Origin: Chryseobacterium rhizoplanae
Lineage (GTDB): Bacteria > Bacteroidota > Bacteroidia > Flavobacteriales > Weeksellaceae
DNA length: 64,000 nt
Assembly (NCBI RefSeq): GCF_900182655.1
Contig: NZ_FXTC01000003.1
Coordinates: 1-64,000 of the forward strand
Direction: 5' to 3'
The notes under the pieces are model-generated. The model worked only from the letters and a program-made list of their open reading frames with translations, was not told the origin of the DNA and did no database searches. Every line of letters begins with the position of its first letter. Within the stretch, counting starts at the first letter, position 1. The position numbers were made by a program, and so were the translations under genes. This document shows, one piece after another, positions 44,233-53,716 of this stretch.

Positions 44233-45339
44233 TTATTTTGCTTTTGGTGAGCATCCTGCCATTGTTGAAATCTTTACGGCTTCAGTAGGAGGAAGACTTT
44301 TATTTCTTTCCACTAAGCTTTCTACCATTTTTCTGGCAGTCTCTGTATAGATATCTGCAATTTTAGATCCTTCCTGAAGCGCAGCCGGTCTTCCTACATC
44401 TCCTGCCTCTCTGATACTTTGGATCAATGGAATTTCTCCCAATACAGGAATTCCAAGATCTTCAGCTAAATATTGTGCTCCCTGGTTTCCAAAGATATAA
44501 TATTTGTTATCAGGAAGTTCTTCCGGTGTAAAATACGCCATATTTTCGATTAATCCAAGAACAGGAATATTGATACTTTCCATCTGGAACATAGCAATTC
44601 CTTTTCTTACATCTGCCAAGGCAACATGCTGAGGTGTACTTACGATCACCGCACCCGTTACCGGTACTTCCTGGATAATTGACAGGTGAATGTCACCTGT
44701 ACCCGGAGGAAGGTCTATCAGTAAGAAATCCAGTTCTCCCCATGCAGCATCTCTGATCATCTGGTTTAATGCTTTTGAAGCCATAGGTCCTCTCCACACT
44801 ACTGCCTGATTAGCTCCTGAGAAATATCCTATAGAAAGCATTTTTACTCCATAGTTCTCAATGGGTTTCATCAAATTCTTCCCATTTACTTCTACAGAAA
44901 TTGGCTTTTGTCCTTCTGTATCAAACATGGTAGGAACTGAAGGACCGTAGATATCAGCATCTAATAATCCTACTTTAAAGCCCATTTTAGCTAACGTTAC
45001 TGCCATATTTGCAGAAACTGTAGATTTCCCTACTCCTCCTTTACCGGAAGCAATAGCGATAATATTTTGAATTCCCGGAATTTGTTTTCCTTTGATCTGA
45101 CTTTGCTGAATTTCACTAGGCTCCGGAGAAACGATTTTAAGTTTTAAATGAACGTTTTCTCCAAACTCACTGGCAAAAGCCTGTTTCATGGCAGCCTCCA
45201 GTTTTTTCTTTTCGTGCATTGCAGGCGAATGAGCAGTCATGTCAATATAAACATCATCACCCATAATCTGAAGATTATTCACCAAATCGTCTACTTCTAT
45301 TTCTTTAAGGAAATCCTGAACCTTTTCTTTCGTCAACAT
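44233..45339 (-). CDS. apbC: Mrp/NBP35-family iron-sulfur carrier ATPase
   Basis: 368 residues. An N-terminal DUF59 (MIP18-like) domain (VQDFLKEIEVDDLVNNLQI...) is joined to a deviant Walker A P-loop ATPase (IASGKGGVGKSTVSANMA, residues 98-107 core). Further conserved ATPase segments are GLLDADIYGPSVP and LIDLPPGTGDIHLS. The CPxC motif that binds the bridging cluster in E. coli ApbC is not present at its usual place; the equivalent stretch reads AYFTPEELPDNKYYIFG. A NifU-type protein with a CxxC motif follows in the operon. Gene symbol by family. Confidence 0.88.
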   Translation of the reverse strand: MLTKEKVQDFLKEIEVDDLVNNLQIMGDDVYIDMTAHSPAMHEKKKLEAAMKQAFASEFGENVHLKLKIVSPEPSEIQQSQIKGKQIPGIQNIIAIASGKGGVGKSTVSANMAVTLAKMGFKVGLLDADIYGPSVPTMFDTEGQKPISVEVNGKNLMKPIENYGVKMLSIGYFSGANQAVVWRGPMASKALNQMIRDAAWGELDFLLIDLPPGTGDIHLSIIQEVPVTGAVIVSTPQHVALADVRKGIAMFQMESINIPVLGLIENMAYFTPEELPDNKYYIFGNQGAQYLAEDLGIPVLGEIPLIQSIREAGDVGRPAALQEGSKIADIYTETARKMVESLVERNKSLPPTEAVKISTMAGCSPKAK

Positions 45340-45488
45340 ATAAATATAAATTGTTTACAAATTTACGGATTTTTTCGGTAATTTAGAATCAATAAAATCT
45401 ATAATATCAGGTGATAAATCAGATCATTAAAAATTTCTTATTCTGTTTTTTTATCTGATACCATAGCCAACCCGAGAAAGCAATTGAT

Positions 45489-45944
45489 ATGAACACGACT
45501 TCCTATCCTTCCAAATACGCACAGCCAAAAGGAATTTTTACCGTTGGAAAAACAAAATTCAAATGGTATGACCTGGCTGATGATCCGGCAGAAATCTCTC
45601 CACAGGACATTCATAATGCACGGTTATGTGTTGAATATGCTGAAGAGGGCTTTCAAAATATTGATGATCTGGGATTTATCATTATGCATCGCTGCGGAAA
45701 AAATTATCTCCTTCTGGTATGTACATGGCGAAGTGAAAATGAATTATGGGAAAGCGTGTATTATGATGGTTCCGGCAACTTTGAAGTATGGAACAGAAAC
45801 AAAACCCACCTCCCTACTTACTGTGTCTGGGAAATGGGTATTGTCTATCATGAATCCCAATCCTGGAAAAAATATCTGGGTTCCGGATGGGAAGAAAATG
45901 ATAAGGAGAAATATCTTAATGATTTTTTTGAAGGAGAAGTATAG
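45489..45944 (+). CDS. Hypothetical protein
   Basis: 151 residues, no signal peptide. Rich in aromatic residues (TKFKWYDLADD, LLLVCTWRSENELWESVYY, CVWEMGIVYHESQSW, LGSGWEE). I recognise no family. The pattern of aromatic-rich strands suggests a compact alpha/beta or beta protein. It is a single gene upstream of a dispersed repeat. Confidence 0.6.
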   Translation: MNTTSYPSKYAQPKGIFTVGKTKFKWYDLADDPAEISPQDIHNARLCVEYAEEGFQNIDDLGFIIMHRCGKNYLLLVCTWRSENELWESVYYDGSGNFEVWNRNKTHLPTYCVWEMGIVYHESQSWKKYLGSGWEENDKEKYLNDFFEGEV

Positions 45945-45954
45945 AAATTTCCTG

Positions 45955-46054
45955 TATTGTCATTGACTATGTCGAATCTTCAATTTCTGACGAATGAAGA
46001 ATCTCATAAAAAGAAGAGATTCTTCATTCCACTCCGCTTCATTCAGAATGACAT
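45955..46054. repeat. Dispersed repeat, family C, with 14-bp inverted repeat
   Basis: GAATGAAGAATCTC at 45992-46005 pairs exactly with 46016-46029. It contains the TGTCATT...GAAGAATCTC sequence in both orientations, like other family C copies in the window. Confidence 0.6.
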
Positions 46055-46083
46055 GCATCAAAAAATAATTTAAATCCAGGGTA

Positions 46084-48426
46084 TTAGTTAGCTCTGTTTT
46101 TCTCATCAAACCTTACATTGCGGTCTGTTCCTTTTACTTTTTTATTTCCAAAAGTATACGTTGCAGATACCGTAAGCCTTCTGGCATCATAATAATTATT
46201 GTACGAATGAGTTCCGGTGGTATAATAAATTTCACCCAGGCTTTTCCCTTGCTTCAAAATATCAGAAACAAACACATTCAGCTGAAGACTTCTTTCCATA
46301 AAGCTTAGTTTCAGGCCTGATGTAAAATTACCGGCAAATTTCATGTATGAATTTCCGGAATTGGAAGGCAGACGAAACCAGTAATTCAGGATCAACTGTA
46401 TTGTTTTGCCTGAATTGAGTGATATATTATTCTGAAAATCGAAATCATAGCTGTTTCCTTTTCTGGCAAGGGCATCCGTTGCAAAAACATCGGTATTCAT
46501 ATAAGAATAATTGGCAGAGTAATTCGCTTCCCATTTTTTGAAAAAAGTATCTGAATAATTAAGCGAAACACCCAAACTGTTCTGATTGTAGTAATTTTCA
46601 AAAGTACTCACTCTGTTTTCACCTTTCAGATTAGCGAGCTGGCCAAATGCATCCACTGATCTCTGAAAATAAGCTGATGCTGATAGTTTTCCTTTATAAA
46701 CATAAGAAAATTCAAAATTATGATTGATCGACGGTTTCAGGAAAGGGTTTCCGGTAAAATAAGAATTGATATTGATATACCAGCGGTATGGATTGATCGC
46801 GCGAAATCCCGGTCTGTTGATCCTTTTGGAGTAATTCAGGTTGAATGTATGATTCTCATTACTTTTATAGCTGATATAGGCTGTAGGAAAAAATTTTCCG
46901 TAAGAATTTTCGTTCTGCTGACCTGACGTTAAAGAATTTCCATTGACTACAGAATATTCATAACGTAAGCCTGCCTTTGCCGACCATTTTTCATTGAAAG
47001 ATTTTTCAAAACTGATATAAGCCGCATAATTTTTCTCATTATACTCAAACTCATTGCTTTTCAGGGGATCTGTAATATAATTTCCATTTGCCAAATTCTG
47101 ATAGAAAATATTAGAATTATTATCAAAATTGGTGAATTTTATCCCAGCTTCTGTCTTTGCAAACTGATAAGGCAATGTAAGATCTGCCTGCCCGGAGTAA
47201 ATTTTATAATCTACCATAGATGGCGACTTTACAACAAACCGGTCTCCAGAGCTTTCCGTAGTGGTAAAATCAATGATGGTTTCCGGTGTATTGGAAAAAT
47301 AATTTCCTGTAATACTCAGTTTATTGTCCTGTTTCCCGAATTTCAGGTCATAGTAAGCACTGGCGGTATGTTGTCTGCTGGTCGCTCTGTGTTCTGCATA
47401 AGTAAGCAGCGTGTTGGTATAATTACCATTCTGAAAATAGTTGGAGGTATTCGTAATATCCATATTGGAATGCCCGAATCCTAAATCATAAATAAATCCG
47501 ATATTGGATTTTTTACCCAGCTGATAATCCAGGCTTAAATTCGCTCCAAGTCCATCTCCAAAATCTCTTCTGTTATCATTACTTTTAAGACCATCTGCAC
47601 CTTCTATCCAATAGTTTTCATACGAATGCTTTTCATTTTTATTTTGTCTTAACTTCAATGAGGTACGCAGTTTTTCATTCTGATAATTTACCGTTACACT
47701 GTTTGAATTTCCGGTGTAAGTCTGCTGCTGAAGACTGGAAGTCAAACTTCCGCTCCATCCCAGATTCTGATTTTTCTTTAAAACAATATTGATCAGGCCG
47801 CTGTTTCCCTGTGCTTCGTACTTGGCGGGAGGTGAAGTAATGACTTCAATTTTTTCTATATTCTCAGATCTGAGACTTTTTAGGTACGTAACCAGTTCAG
47901 CATCTGACAAATTCAGAATCCTGTCATTAATCATTACTGCTACCCCACTTTTCCCGACAATTGAGACCCCGGTATTATCATCTACTTTTACCAATGGTGT
48001 TGTTGCCAGGGCATCCGCTCCATCCATTCCCTGTGAGGCCACAGAATTGGAAACATTGAAAACCAATCTGTCCGCTTTTCTCTCAATCAGCTTTTTTCTG
48101 GCAGTAAGCGTAACTCCTTCGATCTGTTTCTCTTTCTTTTTTTCAATAAAAAAATCGTGCTTTACCTCACCATTTACCATCAGTTCGTTGTTGGATATTT
48201 CTATACCATCCTGGATAAGCTTAATAGTGTAGGTTCCGTTTTCTGAAAGCTTCAATGAATAGTTTCCTTTTTCGTCTGAAATGGCAGTCTGTTTTTTCTG
48301 ATCTTTTATGGCAATCACCTCAACGTAAGGAATCGCATTTTCGGTTTGAGAGATTTTTCCTGTTACTGTCTGGGCAAATACAACTGCCGGCAGCAGCACA
48401 ATTACAGCGAGTAATGTCTTCTTCAT
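46084..48426 (-). CDS. Outer-membrane beta-barrel receptor with CarboxypepD_reg-like domain
   Basis: 780 residues. Signal peptide ends at VVFAQ. A CarboxypepD_reg-like domain occupies about residues 20-95. A plug-like region with SQGMDGADALATTPLVKVDD and IEKIEVITSPPAKYEAQGNSG fits PF14905-type outer-membrane receptors. The rest is beta-barrel strands to the C-terminus, which ends unusually in KKVKGTDRNVRFDEKNRAN rather than an aromatic residue. The family includes peptide and siderophore transporters that need TonB. Divergent from the GH92 gene, with about 95 bp between them. Confidence 0.82.
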   Translation of the reverse strand: MKKTLLAVIVLLPAVVFAQTVTGKISQTENAIPYVEVIAIKDQKKQTAISDEKGNYSLKLSENGTYTIKLIQDGIEISNNELMVNGEVKHDFFIEKKKEKQIEGVTLTARKKLIERKADRLVFNVSNSVASQGMDGADALATTPLVKVDDNTGVSIVGKSGVAVMINDRILNLSDAELVTYLKSLRSENIEKIEVITSPPAKYEAQGNSGLINIVLKKNQNLGWSGSLTSSLQQQTYTGNSNSVTVNYQNEKLRTSLKLRQNKNEKHSYENYWIEGADGLKSNDNRRDFGDGLGANLSLDYQLGKKSNIGFIYDLGFGHSNMDITNTSNYFQNGNYTNTLLTYAEHRATSRQHTASAYYDLKFGKQDNKLSITGNYFSNTPETIIDFTTTESSGDRFVVKSPSMVDYKIYSGQADLTLPYQFAKTEAGIKFTNFDNNSNIFYQNLANGNYITDPLKSNEFEYNEKNYAAYISFEKSFNEKWSAKAGLRYEYSVVNGNSLTSGQQNENSYGKFFPTAYISYKSNENHTFNLNYSKRINRPGFRAINPYRWYININSYFTGNPFLKPSINHNFEFSYVYKGKLSASAYFQRSVDAFGQLANLKGENRVSTFENYYNQNSLGVSLNYSDTFFKKWEANYSANYSYMNTDVFATDALARKGNSYDFDFQNNISLNSGKTIQLILNYWFRLPSNSGNSYMKFAGNFTSGLKLSFMERSLQLNVFVSDILKQGKSLGEIYYTTGTHSYNNYYDARRLTVSATYTFGNKKVKGTDRNVRFDEKNRAN

Positions 48427-48521
48427 GAATTATAATCGTTTTCTATAAGACAAGCTACCCCTCTGTTTTATTACCTCTGTTTTGCTGTTTTTCAATATCT
48501 TCGCCTTTATAAAATCAGAAC

Positions 48522-51323
48522 ATGAAAAAAGGGCTTATAGCATTTTCTTTATTTATTACTCAGATTATTTCTGCACAGAATTACTCCCAATATGTGAATC
48601 CTTTTATAGGAACCGGAGGTCATGGCCACACTTTTCCCGGAGCAATCGTTCCATTCGGGATGGTACAGCTTTCTCCGGACACCAGAATTGACGGAAGCTG
48701 GGACGGATGCAGCGGATATCATTATTCGGATTCCGTGATCTATGGATTTTCTCATACGCATCTGAACGGAACCGGAGTTTCAGATTATGGAGACATTATG
48801 CTGATGCCTACAATGGGAAACCCAAGCCTGAACAGTAAAGATTATTCCTCAAAGTTTTCGCATAAAAATGAAAAGGCGACTGCCGGATATTATGCTGTTA
48901 AGCTAGATAAACAGAATATTGGAGTGCGCCTGACAACGACAAAAAGAGTCGGTTATCATGAATATACCTTCAATAATGCAGGTAATGCCAATATTATTCT
49001 GGACCTCAACCACAGGGATAAGCTTCTGGAAGGAGAAGTAAAGATCATTGATGATAAAACCATTGAAGTTTTCAGAAGAAGTGAAGCCTGGGCTACCAAC
49101 CAGTACATCTATGCCCGAATTGAGTTTTCAAAGCCAATGAAAATTTCAAAAAAAGAGGTGAACGGAAGACAGGAAAACAATCTTTTTACCGGTACAAAGC
49201 TTGCTCTGGCATTTTCAACCCATGTTAAAAAAGGAGAAAAGATCAATGTAAAAGTGTCTGTTTCTCCTACCGGTTATGAAGGAGCAGGAAAAAATATGCT
49301 GGCAGAAGGACAATCAAAGGATTTTGATACTGTAAGAAAGCAAGCAGAATCTGATTGGGACAAAGAGCTTTCAAAAATTGAAGTGAAATCTGATGATAAA
49401 AACAAATTAGCCGTTTTTTATACCGCTCTTTACCATGTTTTCACACAGCCTAACATCAATATGGATGCTGACGGAAGATACAGAGGCAGGGATAACAAAC
49501 TCTACACGGCAAATGGCTTTGATTATTACACCGTCTTTTCACTTTGGGATACCTTCAGAGGTGCTCATCCGTTGATGACTTTAATTGACAGAAAAAGAAC
49601 TGCAGATTTTATCAACACCTTCATCAAACAATACGAACAGGGCGGAAAACTTCCGGTATGGGAACTGGCTTCCAATGAAACAGAATGTATGATTGGTTAC
49701 CACTCCGTTTCTGTGATTGCAGATGCTATGGCTAAAGGAATTCAGGGGTTTGATTACGAAAAGGCTTTTCAGGCAGCTAAAGGTTCAGCAATGCAGGATA
49801 TTTTCGGATTGAAGGCTTACAAACAGAATAATTATATCAGTATTGATGATGAACATGAAAGTGTTTCCAAAACGGTAGAATATGCTTATGATGATTGGTG
49901 CATTGCCCAAATGGCAAAAATTTTAGGCAAAAAAGAAGATTATCAGTATTTCATGAAACGCTCTCAGAACTGGAAAAACCTTTACAATCCTAAAACCGGG
50001 TTTATGCAGCCAAGAAAGAATGGAAACTGGTATGAACCATTTGATCCAAGAGAAGTGAACAACAATTATACAGAAGGAAATTCGTGGCATTATTCTTATT
50101 CTGTACAACAGGATATTCCCGGACTTATTGCTGCGCATGGCGGAAAAGAAAAATTTGAACAGTTTATTGATGCCATCTTCACCGCTCCTGATAAAACAAC
50201 GGGAAGAGAGCAGGTAGATATCACAGGATTGATGGGACAATATGCTCAGGGAAATGAGCCAAGCCACCACATTGCCTATCTGTACAATTTTGTAGACAAA
50301 CCTGAAAAAACAGATGCCAAAATAAAATATATCCTTGATAATTTCTATAAAAATACACCTGACGGCCTGATCGGAAATGAAGACTGCGGCCAGATGAGTG
50401 CATGGTATATTCTAAGTTCTATGGGAATTTATTCTGTGACTCCAGGATTACCGGAATGGGAAACCACAACACCTTATTTTGATGAAATCAAGCTTCATCT
50501 GGAAGATGGTACGACAAAAACCATCACTAAAAACACCGGCAGAGCAGAACTTAAAAAACTTGGTTTTGAAAATGTGAAACCTGTTAAGGATTATAAATAT
50601 GAGGAACAAACAGCTTCACCCGTAATCGCAGCTGACAGGATCTTTGATTTTTCTACCAAAGTTGAAATCACTCCGCTGAATCCCAATGACAAGGTATATT
50701 ATATGACCATGGATGAAAGCGACAGCAATAAAAGAAAGACTTTCTCTGCTTACAAAGGACCGTTCTCTATCACAAAAACTACCCAGGTAATGGCTTATGC
50801 TGAAAGAAACGGAGAAAAAAGTTCTGTAACTACAGCCAATTTCAACAGAAGACCTAATTACTGGGATATTAATATCCTGTCTAAAGTTACTCCACAATAC
50901 AGCGCTACCGGAAAGCTGGCTCTTATCGACGGAATCAGAGGTGATATCAACTGGAGAAAAGGTGAATGGCATGGCTATCAGGGACAGAATTTTGAAGCAA
51001 TCATTGATTTCAAATCTCCTCAGCAAATCAAATCAGTATCTTCCACCTATCTTCAGGACAGCAGAGCATGGATTCTGATGCCTAAAAAAGTAGAATATTA
51101 CGCTTCCATGAATGGGAAAGATTTTATCCTTCTAAAAACCGTTGATAATGACATTGACCCTAAGGATGAAAAAGTACAGATCAAAGATTTCTCTGCTGAA
51201 ATTCTTCCTACCGAAGCGAGATACATCAAAGTAAAAGCTTACTACTTCGGGAAACTTCCGGAATGGCACCAAGGGGCAGGCGGAGATGCTTATATTTTCC
51301 TTGATGAGATTTCTATAAAGTAA
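48522..51323 (+). CDS. GH92 alpha-mannosidase
   Basis: 933 residues. Signal peptide ends near IISAQ. GH92 motifs: YVNPFIGTGGHGHTFPGA and GSWDGCSGYHYSDSVIYGFSH at the N-terminus, LWDTFRGAHPL, ASNETECMIGYHSV (metal/catalytic region) and EGNSWHYSY. The C-terminal about 140 residues form a carbohydrate-binding-like (F5/8 type C) domain (FEAIIDFKSPQQIKSVSSTYL). The family removes alpha-1,2/1,3/1,4/1,6 mannoses, typically from N-glycans or yeast mannan. The gene is divergent from an outer-membrane receptor. Confidence 0.94.
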   Translation: MKKGLIAFSLFITQIISAQNYSQYVNPFIGTGGHGHTFPGAIVPFGMVQLSPDTRIDGSWDGCSGYHYSDSVIYGFSHTHLNGTGVSDYGDIMLMPTMGNPSLNSKDYSSKFSHKNEKATAGYYAVKLDKQNIGVRLTTTKRVGYHEYTFNNAGNANIILDLNHRDKLLEGEVKIIDDKTIEVFRRSEAWATNQYIYARIEFSKPMKISKKEVNGRQENNLFTGTKLALAFSTHVKKGEKINVKVSVSPTGYEGAGKNMLAEGQSKDFDTVRKQAESDWDKELSKIEVKSDDKNKLAVFYTALYHVFTQPNINMDADGRYRGRDNKLYTANGFDYYTVFSLWDTFRGAHPLMTLIDRKRTADFINTFIKQYEQGGKLPVWELASNETECMIGYHSVSVIADAMAKGIQGFDYEKAFQAAKGSAMQDIFGLKAYKQNNYISIDDEHESVSKTVEYAYDDWCIAQMAKILGKKEDYQYFMKRSQNWKNLYNPKTGFMQPRKNGNWYEPFDPREVNNNYTEGNSWHYSYSVQQDIPGLIAAHGGKEKFEQFIDAIFTAPDKTTGREQVDITGLMGQYAQGNEPSHHIAYLYNFVDKPEKTDAKIKYILDNFYKNTPDGLIGNEDCGQMSAWYILSSMGIYSVTPGLPEWETTTPYFDEIKLHLEDGTTKTITKNTGRAELKKLGFENVKPVKDYKYEEQTASPVIAADRIFDFSTKVEITPLNPNDKVYYMTMDESDSNKRKTFSAYKGPFSITKTTQVMAYAERNGEKSSVTTANFNRRPNYWDINILSKVTPQYSATGKLALIDGIRGDINWRKGEWHGYQGQNFEAIIDFKSPQQIKSVSSTYLQDSRAWILMPKKVEYYASMNGKDFILLKTVDNDIDPKDEKVQIKDFSAEILPTEARYIKVKAYYFGKLPEWHQGAGGDAYIFLDEISIK

Positions 51324-51485
51324 GGAAGATGGGAGAAGGGAGATGGAAGTTTCTATTTGACTCATTACTTCCTGAAGTTCGTTTGTAAGAAAGCTTAGTT
51401 TTCAAGTTTTAATTAAATAGACTGATATTAATCCTTAGACTTTCAGAACTTCTTTCTTCCATCATCCAGCTTCCAAACATAAAAA
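51324..51485. repeat. Inverted purine-rich repeat region
   Basis: GATGGGAGAAGGGAGATGGAAG near 51328 (22 bases, start only approximate) is matched by an inverted, diverged TTCTTCCATCATCCAGCTTCC near 51453. A dispersed intergenic repeat. No gene. Confidence 0.35.
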
Positions 51486-51515
51486 AATGCCCTTCGAATT
51501 TTTCGAAGGCGTTTT
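51486..51515. terminator. Bidirectional terminator
   Basis: GCCCTTCGAA pairs with TTCGAAGGC, followed by a long T-run. It ends the PhyH gene on the minus strand and faces the GH92 gene. Confidence 0.75.
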
Positions 51516-51520
51516 TTTTA

Positions 51521-52243
51521 TCAATTCATTCTTTCCGACCATTGCAGGACTTCCGGAAGTTCCCTGTCAGAAAATTCGATGTGGATTACTCTTCTTTTCT
51601 TTCCGTTGGTTGTCCGATTGGAACCGTGAAGCGTTAAAGGTTTCATTATCATAATTCCCCCTTTTTCAACGTTACAGATTTCTTCTGTTTCAATTGTCCA
51701 GTCGATGGTTTCCGGTCTGTAAACGCCTTTTGCGTGAGATTTTGGAACTACTTTCAAAGCTCCATTATTTTCATCGGTATCATCCAAATGGATTCTGATG
51801 GTATAGATATTTTCCAGAATATCCAGTGGCGGCTGTACTGCAAACTGATGCTTTTTAGTTGTCCATGGACCAAAATCTGGCAGATCCAGCTTTTTATCAA
51901 CAGAAATAGTCAGATCCTGATGATAAGCTACATACCAATTGGAAGTTTCAGGCTTATCAAAATAAATACTTTTTACCACAAAATATTTTTCTCCGAAGAT
52001 TTCCTTAACCACTCTCTGAATATTTTTATTAAAAATAAGATCTTTGATTTCCGGGACCTCTTTTAAAAACTGTCTAATCGCAAACAGGTCTTCAGATTTT
52101 CTGAAATTCTCTTTTGAAGTGTCTATATTTTGAAGAACGTGATTTATTTCTTCAAGTTCTTTCTGTGAAAAAACATTATTGATAACAGCAAAGCCATATT
52201 CAAGAATATGGCTTTTATGATGTTCTAAGTTATGTAAACTCAT
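51521..52243 (-). CDS. Phytanoyl-CoA dioxygenase (PhyH) family protein
   Basis: 240 residues from ATG 52243 (MSLHNLEHHKSHILEYGFAV). The 2-oxoglutarate/Fe(II) dioxygenase triad is visible: His and Asp in WYVAYHQDLTISV and His in LTLHGSNRTTNGKKRR, with a downstream arginine that binds 2-oxoglutarate. FFSQ-type helix and HLDDTDENNGALKVVPKSH are family segments. The substrate is unknown (hydroxylation of a small molecule or halogenation-like chemistry are seen in relatives). It starts 2 bp after the stop of a dicarboxylate symporter, so the two are coupled. Confidence 0.85.
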   Translation of the reverse strand: MSLHNLEHHKSHILEYGFAVINNVFSQKELEEINHVLQNIDTSKENFRKSEDLFAIRQFLKEVPEIKDLIFNKNIQRVVKEIFGEKYFVVKSIYFDKPETSNWYVAYHQDLTISVDKKLDLPDFGPWTTKKHQFAVQPPLDILENIYTIRIHLDDTDENNGALKVVPKSHAKGVYRPETIDWTIETEEICNVEKGGIMIMKPLTLHGSNRTTNGKKRRVIHIEFSDRELPEVLQWSERMN

Positions 52244-52245
52244 AT

Positions 52246-53496
52246 TTAAATTTTGTCTAGTGGCTCTGTCAATTGTCCTTCCCATTTAGAAACGGCTGAA
52301 GTCGCCAATGTATTTCCTAGCACGTTGGTCATACTTCTTCCCATGTCACAGAAATGGTCAATTGGTAAGATCAAAGCAATTCCTTCCGGCGGAATACCAA
52401 ACATGGAGCACGTCGCTACAATAATTACCAGAGAAGCTCTCGGAACACCGGCAATTCCTTTTGAAGTAAGCATTAATACCAATAGCATGGTGATCTGTTG
52501 TCCCAGAGTCATTTCGATTCCGTAAATCTGAGCAATAAAGATTGACGCAAAGGTCATATACATCATACTTCCATCAAGGTTGAACGAATATCCTAAAGGT
52601 AAAATAAAGGATACTACTCTGCTGTTACAACCGAATTTCTCCAATTCTTCAACCAATTTCGGGAATACAGCTTCTGAACTCGTGGTAGAGAAAGCGATCA
52701 GTAATGGCTCTTTTATCCTTTTTAAAAGGTCAAAAAGACGGTTTCCTAAGATAAAATAACCTACCAGTAAAAGTACCAGCCAAAGAACTCCTATAGCAAA
52801 GAAGAAGTCTCTTAAATAAATAGCATATACTTTAAAGATTTCAAAACCATTGGTCGCCACTACTGCGGCAATAGCTCCCAATACTCCCAGCGGAGCAAAC
52901 CACATAATATATCCAACCATTTTAAGGATTGCATGAGCGATGATATCAAAAAGCTTCACCACAGGCTTAGAATACTCTTCCCCTAAATTCGCAAGTGCAA
53001 CTCCAAACATCACTGCAAATATCACGATCTGTAATACTTCATTGGTTGCAAAGGCTTCAAATAAACTTTTAGGAATCATATGCTTTACAAAGTCTTCCAT
53101 GGAAAAACTTTTACTGCTTTTAAGAAGTTCATCAGCAGAAGATACATCCTGAATCGGTAGTTTTGTGACATGTCCCGGCTCCAGCCAGTTAACGAGGATC
53201 AACCCGATAAAAAGAGAAACCAGAGAAGCGGAAATAAACCAAAGCATCGCTTTTGTTCCTACTCTTCCGATCATTTTAATATCACTCATTTTGGCAATAC
53301 CTACCACCAAAGTCGTAAAAACCAAAGGAGCAATAATCATCTGTACCAATCTGATGAAAACCGTTCCCAGCAGTTTTATGTTTTTAGCAAAAGGTTCTGC
53401 ATTCTCAGGATATTTCACGTGTACAACACCTCCAATTCCTACTCCAACAAGAAGGGCAATGATAATTGCTATAAAAAGTTTATTCTGTCCTTTCAT
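52246..53496 (-). CDS. gltP: Dicarboxylate/amino acid:cation symporter (DAACS, GltP-like)
   Basis: 416 residues with about eight helices and two re-entrant loops. Family motifs: the serine-rich loop FSTTSSEAVFPKLVEEL and GYSFNLDGSMMYMTFASIF (NMDGT-type motif, here NLDGS), then IVATCSMFGIPPEGIALIL. It takes up glutamate, aspartate or C4-dicarboxylates with protons or sodium. The downstream PhyH gene follows within 2 bases. Gene symbol is approximate. Confidence 0.88.
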   Translation of the reverse strand: MKGQNKLFIAIIIALLVGVGIGGVVHVKYPENAEPFAKNIKLLGTVFIRLVQMIIAPLVFTTLVVGIAKMSDIKMIGRVGTKAMLWFISASLVSLFIGLILVNWLEPGHVTKLPIQDVSSADELLKSSKSFSMEDFVKHMIPKSLFEAFATNEVLQIVIFAVMFGVALANLGEEYSKPVVKLFDIIAHAILKMVGYIMWFAPLGVLGAIAAVVATNGFEIFKVYAIYLRDFFFAIGVLWLVLLLVGYFILGNRLFDLLKRIKEPLLIAFSTTSSEAVFPKLVEELEKFGCNSRVVSFILPLGYSFNLDGSMMYMTFASIFIAQIYGIEMTLGQQITMLLVLMLTSKGIAGVPRASLVIIVATCSMFGIPPEGIALILPIDHFCDMGRSMTNVLGNTLATSAVSKWEGQLTEPLDKI

Positions 53497-53515
53497 ATAT
53501 ATAGTTCAATTTGCG

Positions 53516-53523
53516 CAAATATA
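53516..53523 (-). promoter_or_regulatory. Promoter -7 box TATATTTG for symporter-PhyH operon
   Basis: Minus-strand TATATTTG (followed by CGC), 20 bases upstream of the symporter start. A -33 TTG at standard spacing is not clear. Confidence 0.45.
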
Positions 53524-53659
53524 ATGGTTTTTCAATTGACAGAAGATTTTCTTAAATGGGGCTTAATTTTACATTAAGTTTTTAATGCCCCAAAATTAAA
53601 AGTCTGGTTTAGAAAATATTGTAAAAAAATTAAGAAACATTTATTGAATTTTTATTCTT

Positions 53660-53686
53660 TTGGTACAAATTTTATTATTACATTTG
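53660..53686 (+). promoter_or_regulatory. Bacteroidetes-type promoter of BON gene pair
   Basis: TTG at 53660-53662, 16 bases, TACATTTG at 53679-53686. The start codon at 53717 is 30 bases downstream. The spacing is slightly short for the consensus. Confidence 0.6.
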
Positions 53687-53716
53687 ATTGTATAACAACA
53701 TTAATAAATATACAAT

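Noticed and set aside
46084..51323. Polysaccharide utilisation locus (SusC/SusD)
   Set aside because: The receptor is a PF14905-type barrel, not SusC, and there is no SusD lipoprotein; GH92 next to it is not enough.
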